DNA of 35,739 nt from Actinocrinis sp035650855 (GTDB lineage Bacteria > Actinomycetota > Actinomycetes > Streptomycetales > Catenulisporaceae), in NCBI RefSeq assembly GCF_035650855.1, contig NZ_DASRGV010000381.1, positions 1 to 35,739 on the forward strand. Direction: 5' to 3'. Shown piece by piece: positions 8,393 through 16,138 of this stretch. Under the pieces are notes generated by a model, which was not told the origin of the DNA, made no database searches, and saw nothing but the letters and a program-made list of their open reading frames with translations. The position numbers and the translations under genes were made by a program. Every line of letters begins with the position of its first letter. The first letter of the stretch is position 1.

Positions 8393-8908
8393 TCAACCGT
8401 GGTAGCGCATCCAGATCAGCGACGCGGTCTCGTCGAGGTTGTACGGCATCGTCTCCCCGGTGTCGACGAATCCGTAGCGGCGATAGAAGGCGTGCGCCCG
8501 ATCGTTGCGCTCGTGCACGGACAGCGTCACCACGTCCGCGCCGCCGACCTCGCGCGCCCACTTGATCACCGCGTCGAAGAGCAGCGAGGCGACGCCGAGC
8601 CGCGGGCCGCGGTGCTCGGGCGACACGTACACGCCGTAGATGACCATCTCGCGGTTGAGCGACTCCGCTCTCGGGAACGCGCCGGCCGTCCCGACGGGCT
8701 TTCCGTTGAGGAAAGCGGCGAACAAGGCGCTGTCCGGAGCCTCGGCGGAGCGCCGTGTCCGCTCCTGCCAGACCTCGTCGGACTTCTCGAGCGCGTCCTC
8801 GTACCACTCGCCGAAGCCGATCGGGGTGTCCTTCAGCGCTTCGAGCCGGATCTCCCGGAACTTCTCCCACTCGTCGGCCCGGAAGCGGCGGATCTCGTAT
8901 GTGCTCAT
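8393..8908 (-). CDS. GNAT-family N-acetyltransferase
   Basis: The product (171 residues) is a single-domain GCN5-type acetyltransferase. It starts MSTYEIRRFRADEWEKFREIRLEALKD in segments typical of strand 1/helix 1. It has GVYVSPEHRGPRLGVASLLFDAV as the acetyl-CoA-binding motif A region, VTLSVHERNDRAHAFYRRYGF as motif B, and ends in a normal C-terminal strand. The ATG at 8908 has GAGGA about 11 nt upstream. The frame is open far beyond this ATG across the tex gene, but that extension is antisense shadow. It is divergent from tex over 132 bp. The substrate is unknown. Confidence 0.85.
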   Translation of the reverse strand: MSTYEIRRFRADEWEKFREIRLEALKDTPIGFGEWYEDALEKSDEVWQERTRRSAEAPDSALFAAFLNGKPVGTAGAFPRAESLNREMVIYGVYVSPEHRGPRLGVASLLFDAVIKWAREVGGADVVTLSVHERNDRAHAFYRRYGFVDTGETMPYNLDETASLIWMRYHG

Positions 8909-9040
8909 GGCGATGATGATCCTCGGTGGAGTGTCGGGGCTGCCAACGGATATCGGGCCGCGATTCCGATACGGTTGCCCGGCACGATGCGTAATGCTTA
9001 ACGCGAAGTTCAGACGACCGGCGGCAAGGGCGGAAAGACG

Positions 9041-11425
9041 ATGACGGTGCCGATCAACCAGCGGATCGCGGAGGAGCTGGGGGTACGGGAGCGGCAGGTC
9101 GCGGCGGCGGTGGAGCTGCTGGACGGCGGATCGACCGTCCCCTTCATCGCGCGCTATCGCAAGGAGGTCACCGGCGCGCTCGACGACACCCAGCTGCGCA
9201 CCCTCGAGGAGCGGCTGCGATACCTGCGCGAGCTCGAGGAGCGGCGCACCGCGATCCTGGAGTCGATCGACAGCCAGGGCAAGCTCGACGACGCGCTGCG
9301 GGCCCAGATCCTGGCCGCCGACTCCAAGGCCCGGCTCGAGGACATCTACCTCCCGTTCAAGCCCAAGCGCCGCACCAAGGCGCAGATCGCCCGCGAGGCC
9401 GGGCTCGAGCCGCTGGCCGACCTGCTGCTCGGCGACCCGTCGCAGGACCCGCAGACGGCGGCTGCCGAGTACGTGGATGCCGACAAGGGCGTGGCCGACG
9501 CGGCCGCGGCCCTTGACGGCGCGCGCGCGATCCTGATCGAGCGCTTCGCCGAGGACGCCGACCTGATCGGCGAGCTGCGCGAGCGGATGTGGCAGCGTGG
9601 CCGGCTGGTCTCCAAGGTGCGCGAGGGCAAGCAGGACGCGGGCGCGAAGTTCTCCGACTACTTCGAGTTCGCCGAACCCTTCACCACGCTGCCCTCGCAC
9701 CGCGTGCTCGCGCTGCTGCGCGGCGAGAAGGAGGAGGTGCTCGACCTCGTCCTGGAACCGGAGGAGGCCGACCCCGCCGCCGCCGCGGGCACGACCGTGC
9801 GCACCGGCTACGAGGTCCGCATCGCCGCGCGCTTCGAGATCGCAGACCAGGGCCGCGCGGCCGACCGCTGGCTGCTGGAGACCGTGCGCTGGGCCTGGCG
9901 CACCCGGATCCTGGTGCGCCTCGGCATCGACCTGCGGATGCGGCTGTGGCAGGCGGCCGAGGACGAGGCGGTGCGGGTCTTCGCGGCCAACCTGCGCGAC
10001 CTGCTGCTGGCCGCCCCGGCCGGGACGCGGGCCACGATGGGCCTTGACCCCGGCTACCGCACCGGCGTGAAGGTCGCCGTCGTGGACGCCACCGGCAAAG
10101 TCGTCGCGACCACCGCGATCTACCCGCACGTGCCGCAGCAGCGCTGGGACGAGTCGATCGCCACGCTCGCGAAGCTGGCCGCGCAGCACCGGGTGGACCT
10201 GGTCGCGATCGGTAACGGCACCGCCTCGCGGGAGACCGACAAGCTGGCCGCGGACCTGATCGCGCGTCATCCGGAACTGCAGCTGACCAAGGTGCTGGTC
10301 TCGGAGGCCGGCGCGTCGGTCTACTCCGCCTCCGCGTACGCCTCACGGGAGCTGCCCGAGCTGGACGTCTCGCTGCGCGGCGCGGTCTCGATCGCCCGCC
10401 GCCTGCAGGACCCGCTGGCCGAGCTGGTGAAGATCGATCCGAAGTCCATCGGGGTCGGGCAGTACCAGCACGACCTGTCCGAGTTCAAGCTCTCCCGCTC
10501 GCTGGACGCCGTCGTCGAGGACTGCGTCAACGCGGTCGGCGTGGACGTGAACACCGCCTCCGTGCCGCTGCTGGCGCGGGTATCAGGCATCGGCGAAAGC
10601 CTGGCCGAGAACATCGTCGCGCATCGCGACAGCAACGGCCCGTTTCGCACCCGCGCCGCGCTCAAGACCGTCTCCCGCCTGGGGCCGAAGGCCTTCGAGC
10701 AGTGCGCCGGCTTCCTGCGCATCCCCGGCGGCGACGACCCGCTGGACGCCTCCAGCGTGCACCCCGAGGCCTATCCGGTGGTTCGCAGGATCCTGACCGA
10801 CACCAAGCAGGAGATCAAGAGCCTGATCGGCAACACCTCCGCGCTGCGCTCGATCAAGCCGGAGAGCTACGTGGACGAGACCTTCGGCCTGCCGACGGTC
10901 ACCGACATCCTCAGGGAACTGGAGAAGCCGGGCCGCGACCCGCGCCCGGCCTTCCAGACCGCCGTGTTCAAGGAGGGCGTGGAGAAGCCCTCCGACCTCC
11001 AGCCCGGGATGCTGCTCGAGGGTGTGGTCACCAACGTCGCCGCGTTCGGCGCGTTCGTCGACGTCGGCGTGCACCAGGACGGGCTCGTGCACGTCTCGGC
11101 GATGTCGAAGAACTTCGTCAAGGACCCGCGCGAGGTGGTCAAGCCCGGCGACGTGGTGCGCGTGAAGGTGCTCGACGTGGACCTGCCGCGGCAGCGCATC
11201 TCGCTGACCCTGCGCCTCGACGACGAGCCGCAGCGGCCGCGCGGCGGCCCCGGATCCGGCCGGGAGGGCCAGGAGGGGCGTGGCGACCAGCGCCGTAATC
11301 AGAACCCTGGCGGTCGCGGCCGGGACGAACGGCAGCGCGGCGACCGGGGCCGCGGCGGCGCGAGTGGCGCAGGAGCGCCAGATACCGCGCTTGCTGATGC
11401 GCTCCGGCGCGCCGGTTTGGTTTAA
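9041..11425 (+). CDS. tex: Tex-family RNA-binding transcription accessory protein
   Basis: The 794-residue protein matches bacterial Tex over its full length. It has an N-terminal helical region (INQRIAEELGVRERQVAAAV...FIARYRKE), a YqgF-like nuclease-fold domain from about residue 331 (MGLDPGYRTGVKVAVVD), a helix-hairpin-helix segment near 505-540 (LLARVSGIGESLAENIVAHR), and an S1 RNA-binding domain near 655-725 (GMLLEGVVTNVAAFGAFVDVG). The last 70 residues form an Arg/Gly-rich RGG-like tail not present in every Tex and likely to add non-specific nucleic acid binding. Tex is a conserved cytoplasmic nucleic acid-binding factor related to eukaryotic Spt6. The sequence GGCGGAAAG upstream serves as a moderate ribosome binding site. 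Confidence 0.95.
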   Translation: MTVPINQRIAEELGVRERQVAAAVELLDGGSTVPFIARYRKEVTGALDDTQLRTLEERLRYLRELEERRTAILESIDSQGKLDDALRAQILAADSKARLEDIYLPFKPKRRTKAQIAREAGLEPLADLLLGDPSQDPQTAAAEYVDADKGVADAAAALDGARAILIERFAEDADLIGELRERMWQRGRLVSKVREGKQDAGAKFSDYFEFAEPFTTLPSHRVLALLRGEKEEVLDLVLEPEEADPAAAAGTTVRTGYEVRIAARFEIADQGRAADRWLLETVRWAWRTRILVRLGIDLRMRLWQAAEDEAVRVFAANLRDLLLAAPAGTRATMGLDPGYRTGVKVAVVDATGKVVATTAIYPHVPQQRWDESIATLAKLAAQHRVDLVAIGNGTASRETDKLAADLIARHPELQLTKVLVSEAGASVYSASAYASRELPELDVSLRGAVSIARRLQDPLAELVKIDPKSIGVGQYQHDLSEFKLSRSLDAVVEDCVNAVGVDVNTASVPLLARVSGIGESLAENIVAHRDSNGPFRTRAALKTVSRLGPKAFEQCAGFLRIPGGDDPLDASSVHPEAYPVVRRILTDTKQEIKSLIGNTSALRSIKPESYVDETFGLPTVTDILRELEKPGRDPRPAFQTAVFKEGVEKPSDLQPGMLLEGVVTNVAAFGAFVDVGVHQDGLVHVSAMSKNFVKDPREVVKPGDVVRVKVLDVDLPRQRISLTLRLDDEPQRPRGGPGSGREGQEGRGDQRRNQNPGGRGRDERQRGDRGRGGASGAGAPDTALADALRRAGLV

Positions 11426-11498
11426 TGAGCAACCAAGAGCACGAAATCGTAACCACCCGGAAGCACTGCGTATCAGAAAGCGTGGGTACGAACCAGGG

Positions 11499-13103
11499 GT
11501 GACCGCCGATTGGAGGACGCCGGGTCCGGACCGGCCGACGGATCCGCGCGACGAACTCGTTCAGGCCCTGCTCGGTCTGCGCTGGGCGCTGCCCCGCACG
11601 GACGCTGACGCGCGCGTCGCCCTCGACCAGCTCGCCGCGGTGGCCGCCCGCGTCGAGCAGCTGGCTGGGGAGTACCCCGACCGGGAGACGCCGTGGGACG
11701 GCCAGGTGCAGGCGCTGCTCGCGCAGGCGGGCTTCGCGCTGGACTGGTGGCGCCCGGTGCTCGACGACGTGGACCTGGACTGGACGCTCAACCACCAGGC
11801 GCACCTCTCCGCCGACCTGGCCCGGATAGCCTCGGCGGGCGCGCGCATCCTGGACCAGTTCGCTCCCGCCGTCCCCAACCCCGCCGCCGCTCCGCCGAGC
11901 GCCATCACCGAGGGACCGCCGCACCCGGCGCCGCGCGTGGCCACGGCCTTCGGCTCGGTGCCCGCGACGGCGATCCTCGACCCGCTGGCCAACTCAGGGC
12001 GGCACCGCAGGCCGGCCTACGAGTTCGAGTCCTTAGACCCGCAGGAGCCGGTGCAGTCCGGGCCGGAGCACGCCGGACCGCAGGTCCCGGTGCAGTTCGA
12101 ACCCTGGCCGCACCAGCCGCAGGCCCCGGCTCCTGCCTACGGCCAGCCGGTCCAGCCGCCGCCGCTGCCGGAGGAGCTCGAACCCGAGCTTGAGCAGCTG
12201 TTCCGGCCGCAGTCGCCGGAGATGCCGCACGCCGCGCCGTCGGCGAGCTCCGTCCCGATCTTCGGGCCGCCCTCGATCTACACGGCGCCTGCCAACTTCG
12301 CCGCGCCCTCTAACCACCCGCCGTCGGCGCAGCCCCCGCTCACCGCCGGATCCGGACCCGAGGTTCCGCTGGCAGAGCCGGAATCAGAGCCCGGCTTCAC
12401 CCCGCGGCCGCGCACCGCGCCGCACCAGGGCCCGCTGCCGCCGCCGGCCTTCTCCCGCCCGGTCATCTGGGCCGGGCCCGGGGGCAACGGCTCGGACGGA
12501 GACGACGAGTACGACCCGATCGTGCGCCCCGACCGGCGCGGCCCGCATGCCGGCATGGTCGTGCAGGCCGTCGGCATCCTCGGCGCGGTCGCCGCGCTGT
12601 GCTGGTGGGCGATCAGCAGCCTGCACATCGGCGCCGCCCCCGCCGGCAGTTCGGCGGCCGCGCAGAGCAGCAGCACGCACGCCGCGCACCCTGCCGCCTC
12701 CCCCGCCAAGGGGCATCCCGCGGCTTCGGCGACCCCGCACAGCACGCATTCGGCGGTCACCCCGGTGACCACCCCGCCGACCCAGCCCCCGCCGCCCAAC
12801 GCCGCCGGGGTCAAGTCGATCCAGGTCTCGCTGCTCGGCGGCAGCCCCGCCGTGCATCAGGTCGCGATGATCCTCGCGGTGAACACGACCGGCACCGGCC
12901 AGGTGACCGTTACGGTCGACTACTGGGGCGAGAAGAACGGCGCGAGGGCCGACGAGCGCACCGCATCCTGGACGCTGAGCGGCAAGACCGCGTACTCGAT
13001 CGGCGCCTCGATCCCGGCCGACGCGTACTGCGGCGAGCAGTTCACACTGAAGGCGGTCTCGGGCGAGACCACCTCGACCCAGCAGACCACGCCCGGCTGC
13101 TGA
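11499..13103 (+). CDS. Single-pass membrane protein, helical N-domain, Pro-rich linker, extracytoplasmic beta domain
   Basis: I do not recognise a named family. With the GTG start the product has 534 residues. Residues about 10-130 are a helical domain rich in Leu/Ala/Trp (DELVQALLGLRWALP...AGFALDWWRPVLDDV). Residues 130-345 are a low-complexity Pro/Ala/Glu linker. One transmembrane helix lies near 352-378 (VVQAVGILGAVAALCWWAIS). A Ser/Ala/His/Pro spacer and a compact C-terminal domain (about 440-534) follow, with strands such as VTVTVDYWGEK and a Cys pair (YCGEQF and the terminal PGC) that could form a disulfide outside the cell. The order cytoplasmic-in, C-terminal-out fits the positive-inside rule (RPDRRGPH before the helix). 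The frame is open upstream into tex; the start is inferred from where folded sequence begins. It may be co-transcribed with tex. Confidence 0.65.
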   Translation: MTADWRTPGPDRPTDPRDELVQALLGLRWALPRTDADARVALDQLAAVAARVEQLAGEYPDRETPWDGQVQALLAQAGFALDWWRPVLDDVDLDWTLNHQAHLSADLARIASAGARILDQFAPAVPNPAAAPPSAITEGPPHPAPRVATAFGSVPATAILDPLANSGRHRRPAYEFESLDPQEPVQSGPEHAGPQVPVQFEPWPHQPQAPAPAYGQPVQPPPLPEELEPELEQLFRPQSPEMPHAAPSASSVPIFGPPSIYTAPANFAAPSNHPPSAQPPLTAGSGPEVPLAEPESEPGFTPRPRTAPHQGPLPPPAFSRPVIWAGPGGNGSDGDDEYDPIVRPDRRGPHAGMVVQAVGILGAVAALCWWAISSLHIGAAPAGSSAAAQSSSTHAAHPAASPAKGHPAASATPHSTHSAVTPVTTPPTQPPPPNAAGVKSIQVSLLGGSPAVHQVAMILAVNTTGTGQVTVTVDYWGEKNGARADERTASWTLSGKTAYSIGASIPADAYCGEQFTLKAVSGETTSTQQTTPGC

Positions 13104-13157
13104 CCGGACCCTGACCGCGCACGCCGAGCCGAACCCGGGCTCGTGCGTGCCCTGATT

Positions 13158-13184
13158 CGGCCGGACGGCACTACGGTCCGGCCG
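13158..13184. terminator. Bidirectional hairpin terminator
   Basis: A 9-bp perfect stem (13158-13166 and 13176-13184, arms CGGCCGGAC and GTCCGGCCG) encloses a 9-nt loop between the convergent membrane protein and phzF-like genes. It is well placed to stop both transcripts. Confidence 0.55.
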
Positions 13185-13191
13185 GACGGCG

Positions 13192-13977
13192 TTACAGCGT
13201 GACGCTGCGGAAGCCGGCGGACACGACGCGGCCGCCGACCTCCGCCCAGCCCGCCTCGGCCGCCGGACGCGCGTACAGCACCGAACCACGGCCCTGATGC
13301 ACAGTGATCGGCCGCTGCAGCTTGTCCGCCAAGCGGATCGCGGCCGAACCGGTTGCCTCATCCTCCGGCACGCCCAGGTCCGCGCAGAAGGTCCGGGCGC
13401 GCACCAGTCCCGCCGACTCGTCGATCCAGGCCCAGAACTGGTGCCGCCCGCGCTGCTCGGGTGCGTCCGGGCTCAGCGCGTCGACCTGCGCCGGCTCGTC
13501 GAGCTGCACGAACTGCCACGGCGGGGCGTCCGCGACCGCGCCGCGAATCCACACGACGCTGTCCTTGCCGTCGTTCCGATGGCTGTCGCCTCCGCCGCCG
13601 TCGTGGGCGGCAGCGCCGTCCGAGCCGCCGTCACCGACGCCGCCCACCTCCTCCCGCCACGCCGCCACCTCGGCGGCGAGCCGAGGCCGCACCACGGCGG
13701 GTACCTCGCCGCCGGCCCGCTCGCCGAGCACCCACGCGGTCCCGACCGTCGGATGCCCCGCCAGCTTCAGCTCCGCGGCCGGGGTGAAGATGCGGAACCC
13801 GGCGCGCGGCTCGTCGTCGATGAACACGGTCTCGCTGAACCCGAGGTGCGCGGCCAGCCTGATGCCCAGCTCGCCCGCCAGTCCGGCGGCGTCGTACACG
13901 ACACCGAGCTCGTTGCCGTGCCCGGCGCCGGCGTCGGTGAACACCCGCAGCACCTGCACTTCGAGCGTGGTGGTCAT
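13192..13977 (-). CDS. PhzF-family isomerase/epimerase-like protein
   Basis: The protein has 261 residues from the ATG preceded by GGAAGGGG at a 6-nt spacing; in-frame sequence further upstream lacks family similarity. It has the two-lobed PhzF (diaminopimelate-epimerase-like) fold. The first lobe contains GNELGVV and the putative catalytic Glu49 in FSETVFID. LKLAGHPTVGTAWVL matches the GGHPTLGTA motif, and the second lobe has GVPEDEATGSAAIRLADKL, corresponding to EDPVTGSA. PhzF itself isomerises dihydro-3-hydroxyanthranilate in phenazine synthesis. No phenazine genes are here, so this is one of the many unassigned family members. A Gly/Asp/Ser-rich insertion (about residues 120-150, GGVGDGGSDGAAAHDGGGGD) separates the lobes and is unusual. 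Confidence 0.85.
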   Translation of the reverse strand: MTTTLEVQVLRVFTDAGAGHGNELGVVYDAAGLAGELGIRLAAHLGFSETVFIDDEPRAGFRIFTPAAELKLAGHPTVGTAWVLGERAGGEVPAVVRPRLAAEVAAWREEVGGVGDGGSDGAAAHDGGGGDSHRNDGKDSVVWIRGAVADAPPWQFVQLDEPAQVDALSPDAPEQRGRHQFWAWIDESAGLVRARTFCADLGVPEDEATGSAAIRLADKLQRPITVHQGRGSVLYARPAAEAGWAEVGGRVVSAGFRSVTL

Positions 13978-14018
13978 CGCGGTCCCCTTCCGAGCTTCGC
14001 CATCTGTGGCCTGCAGCA

Positions 14019-14059
14019 AGATTAATTCAATTGCGCCGGCGAAGGGCCCGGCATACCGT
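14019..14059. promoter_or_regulatory. Putative divergent promoters of phzF-like gene and short peptide ORF
   Basis: This is an AT-rich island in otherwise G+C-rich sequence. On the minus strand TAATCT (14024-14019) is a good -10 for the phzF-like gene. On the plus strand TTGCGC (14031-14036) and TACCGT (14054-14059) are separated by 17 bp and would start transcription near 14066, just before the extended Shine-Dalgarno sequence. Assigned from consensus only. Confidence 0.4.
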
Positions 14060-14070
14060 GGCCGCACACC

Positions 14071-14085
14071 GAAAGGAGGTGATCC
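14071..14085 (+). promoter_or_regulatory. Extended Shine-Dalgarno sequence, complementary to 15 nt of the 16S 3' end
   Basis: GAAAGGAGGTGATCC is the exact complement of the last bases of bacterial 16S rRNA (GGATCACCTCCTTTC). Ordinary ribosome binding sites in this window match 4-7 nt. The match ends there: the bases that follow do not continue into 16S sequence, so this is not an rRNA gene fragment. Confidence 0.7.
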
Positions 14086-14091
14086 TGCAGT

Positions 14092-14130
14092 ATGAGTATT
14101 GCCAGGACGCGTGAGGTGGCTGTCCGCTAG
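14092..14130 (+). CDS. Putative 12-residue peptide behind an extended Shine-Dalgarno
   Basis: An ATG 6 nt after the 15-nt anti-16S match opens a 12-codon frame, MSIARTREVAVR, ending in TAG. A promoter-like pair lies upstream. I do not recognise the peptide. No longer gene with convincing codon use starts here, and about 500 bp separate it from the next gene, so it could be a free micropeptide, a ribosome-sequestering leader, or the remnant of a lost gene. Position and start strength are the only support; there is no homology evidence. Confidence 0.35.
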   Translation: MSIARTREVAVR

Positions 14131-14632
14131 CCGCCCTGCCCGCCAGGAGGCCAGGCCTCGCGCCGGCCTTCACCGACAGGCTCGGCGGCGGGCGAATTCA
14201 AGCAGTCACCCGGCCCGCAGGCTCACCGGCATCGTCCCCGGTGCCCGGCCGCAGCGCCCGGAACCGCCGCCCTCGGTGTGCGGATTCTGAGACGCTTCGG
14301 CGGGAAGTAGCCTGCGGGCCGTCTGCGTTGCCGCTCGGATACGATTCGTAAGCCGCGGCCGGGAAAAACGATCGCCGGCCGAACACCCCCCCAACGCCGG
14401 GTCATCTGGATTTCGCGTACCTTTCACGCGGCATTTCCCCGGGCTTCTTCTCAGTCCTCTCCCATAGCGCGCCGCGCACCGCTTCCGCATCGCGCAATGT
14501 CACCGGGTGATATCGCACGGTGAGATATCGCGCCGCAGGTCAGGCCGTACATGGGGATCAAGATGCTCGCCATGCGTCATGGTGCGTATAGCGAGTACTG
14601 TGGTGCCGCATACGGTCCTTGTTGTGGAGGCG
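14131..14632. other. About 500 bp without a convincing gene
   Basis: Short open frames exist on both strands, but none has a ribosome binding site and family-like sequence. The stretch has a runs-rich centre (AAAAACGATCG, eight Cs near 14390) and, close to the methyltransferase, two copies of GATATCGC (14509-14516 and 14524-14531) in the context GGTGA-TATCGC, 15 bp apart. This direct repeat could be a regulator site for the downstream gene. No promoter could be assigned with confidence. Confidence 0.5.
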
Positions 14633-15427
14633 ATGACGCTGCACGCGCATGAGCTTGACCCGCATCGCCCCAATCCGGCGCGAATGTACGACTACTATCT
14701 CGGCGGCTTCCACAACTTCGAGGCCGACCGGGAGGCCGCGGAAGCGGCGGAGGCGGCATTCCCCGGAGTAAAGGCCGCGGCGCGCGCCAACCGCGATTTC
14801 TTGCGCCGGGCCGTGCGCTTCATGATCGGACAGGGTATCGATCAGTTCCTCGATCTCGGCTCGGGTGTGCCGACGGTCGGCAACGTGCATGAGATAGCGC
14901 AGGCTGTGAACCCGGATGCGCGCGTTGTGTATGTGGATTCGGAGCCGGTCGCCGTGCACGCGAGCGAAACGCTGCTGGCAGGCAATTCCGGGGCTGCGAT
15001 TCTCCATGCCGATATCCGGCACGCCGACGCGATTCTGAACGCCCCGCAGGTCGAGCGGCTGCTGGACCTCACCCGCCCGCTCGGCCTGATCATGGCCTCG
15101 GTGCTGCCGCACATCCCCGAGTCCGACGACCCGGACCGGCTGGTCGCCCGCTACCTGGCCGCGCTCGCCCCCGGCAGCTTCCTGATGATCTCGCACGGGA
15201 GCGTCGACGACTTCGACGACACCGAGACGGACGGGATCTACAAGCTGTACCGCGCGTCCACCAGCCCGATCACTTCGCGCACCCGCGAGCGCATCGCGTC
15301 CTGGTTCGACGGGCTGGAGCTGGTGGAGCCGGGCGTGGTCGTGGTGACGCACTGGCATCCGGACACCGGGGACGCGCCGGTGAAGCTGCGGCTTCCGCAT
15401 TACGGCGCGGTCGCCCGCGTCCCGTAG
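14633..15427 (+). CDS. SAM-dependent methyltransferase, DUF574 family (PF04672)
   Basis: The 264-residue protein carries the family hallmarks: PNPARMYDYYLGGFHNFEADR at the N-terminus (usually NxARxYDYxLGGxxNFxxDR), FLDLGSGVPTVGNVHEIAQ as a SAM-binding loop variant, ARVVYVDSEPVAVHAS, and ISHGSVDDF in the C-terminal half. This family is greatly expanded in Streptomyces and relatives; its substrates are unknown. The start is chosen where family similarity begins. GGAGG lies only 2 nt before this ATG, which is closer than normal, so an upstream start remains possible. Confidence 0.85.
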   Translation: MTLHAHELDPHRPNPARMYDYYLGGFHNFEADREAAEAAEAAFPGVKAAARANRDFLRRAVRFMIGQGIDQFLDLGSGVPTVGNVHEIAQAVNPDARVVYVDSEPVAVHASETLLAGNSGAAILHADIRHADAILNAPQVERLLDLTRPLGLIMASVLPHIPESDDPDRLVARYLAALAPGSFLMISHGSVDDFDDTETDGIYKLYRASTSPITSRTRERIASWFDGLELVEPGVVVVTHWHPDTGDAPVKLRLPHYGAVARVP

Positions 15428-15428
15428 A

Positions 15429-15470
15429 CCGGGTCGCGGCCAAGGCTGTGCCCCGTGCGCGGCCGCCCGG
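15429..15470. terminator. Possible hairpin between convergent genes
   Basis: GCGGCC (15436-15441) can pair with GGCCGC (15461-15466), with an outer CCGG/CCGG pairing across a small internal loop. It lies in the 46-bp gap between the DUF574 and tetR stops. The long loop makes this a weak call. Confidence 0.3.
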
Positions 15471-15473
15471 GCG

Positions 15474-16049
15474 TCAGTCCAGCGCCGCGCTGATCAGCGC
15501 CTCGGCCGCCAGCCGGGCGGGGAAGATCGCGCCGGGGTCGTGGTCCATGCGCGCCGAGACGGCCGCCCCGTCGTAGATCAGGTGCAGCTGCCAGGCCAGC
15601 TGCTGCGGGTCGGCCGCGCCGGCTTCCTCAGCCAGCTGCGTGAGCAGCTCGCGCAGCCAGCCGCGACAACCATCGACGGCGCGCTCGATCGGGCTGCCCG
15701 GCCGGGCCTCGGCACTGGCGTTGACGAACGCGCAGCCGTGATAGTTCGGCTGGGACAGCGACTCGGACAGCGCGTCGAAGACCGCCATGAGGCGCTCGCG
15801 CGGCGTCTCGAACTTGTCCACCGCGCGCATGGTGCGCTCCCGCCGCGTCTGGTAGCGCTGCTCCAGGTAGGCGCGGATCAGTTCATCCTTGCTGCCGAAC
15901 GCGCTGTACAGCGTCGCCTTGGCGACTCCGGCGCGCTCGATCACCCGGTCGATGCCGACCGTGTTCACACCCTCTTCGTAGAACAGCTCATTGGCGGCGG
16001 CCAGCAGCCGCTCGCGGGCGGAGAGCTGTTCGGCACTTCTCGCGGCCAT
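15474..16049 (-). CDS. TetR-family transcriptional repressor
   Basis: The 191-residue protein has an N-terminal TetR DNA-binding domain (residues about 8-55). In it, RERLLAAANELFYEEGVNTVG leads into the helix-turn-helix IDRVIERAGVAKATLYSAFGSKDEL. A C-terminal ligand-binding domain follows, with GCAFVNASAEA and HLIYDGAAVSARMD, similar to AcrR/YxaF-type regulators of drug efflux. It is divergent from an MFS exporter, and the gap carries two inverted repeats, so it very likely represses both genes until a ligand binds. TATAGT lies exactly 6 nt before the ATG, the spacing expected of a leaderless mRNA. Confidence 0.9.
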   Translation of the reverse strand: MAARSAEQLSARERLLAAANELFYEEGVNTVGIDRVIERAGVAKATLYSAFGSKDELIRAYLEQRYQTRRERTMRAVDKFETPRERLMAVFDALSESLSQPNYHGCAFVNASAEARPGSPIERAVDGCRGWLRELLTQLAEEAGAADPQQLAWQLHLIYDGAAVSARMDHDPGAIFPARLAAEALISAALD

Positions 16050-16052
16050 GGC

Positions 16053-16082
16053 TTGACTATACCAGACAGGTCTGTCTAGGCT
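16053..16082 (+). promoter_or_regulatory. Promoter of the MFS exporter, overlapping operator 1
   Basis: TTGACT (16053-16058) and TAGGCT (16077-16082) are separated by 18 bp and match the actinobacterial housekeeping consensus. Operator 1 sits between them, so a bound TetR dimer would block RNA polymerase. On the other strand TATAGT (16061-16056) is the likely -10 of tetR, giving overlapping divergent promoters. Confidence 0.6.
16064..16077. promoter_or_regulatory. TetR operator 1
   Basis: AGACAG-GT-CTGTCT is a perfect 6-bp inverted repeat with a 2-bp centre, a typical TetR-family half-site arrangement, located in the spacer of the exporter promoter and just upstream of the tetR -10 element. 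Confidence 0.7.
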
Positions 16083-16089
16083 CGAGAGC

Positions 16090-16109
16090 CAGACAGACCG
16101 GTCTGACTG
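16090..16109. promoter_or_regulatory. TetR operator 2
   Basis: CAGACAGACCGGTCTGACTG is a 20-bp palindrome with one mismatched pair; its core CAGACCGGTCTG is perfect. It shares the AGAC/GTCT half-sites of operator 1 and lies downstream of the probable exporter transcription start, so binding there could add roadblock repression or co-operative binding. Confidence 0.7.
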
Positions 16110-16138
16110 ACGATGCAGGTCGAGCCTAGGAGCTTCGG

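Noticed and set aside
8909..10270. N-terminal extension of the second GNAT protein across the tex gene
   Set aside because: The frame stays open but shows no domain; GNAT similarity starts exactly at the ATG at 8908, which has a ribosome binding site, and tex is strongly supported on the other strand.
14071..14085. A 16S rRNA gene fragment or integration scar
   Set aside because: The 15-nt match to the complement of the 16S tail ends abruptly and the following bases do not match 16S; correct placement before an ATG fits a ribosome binding site better.
14198..14490. Small minus-strand frames between the short peptide ORF and the DUF574 gene
   Set aside because: Several overlapping frames of 60-94 codons with Arg/Pro-rich, family-less products and no ribosome binding site; no basis to choose any.
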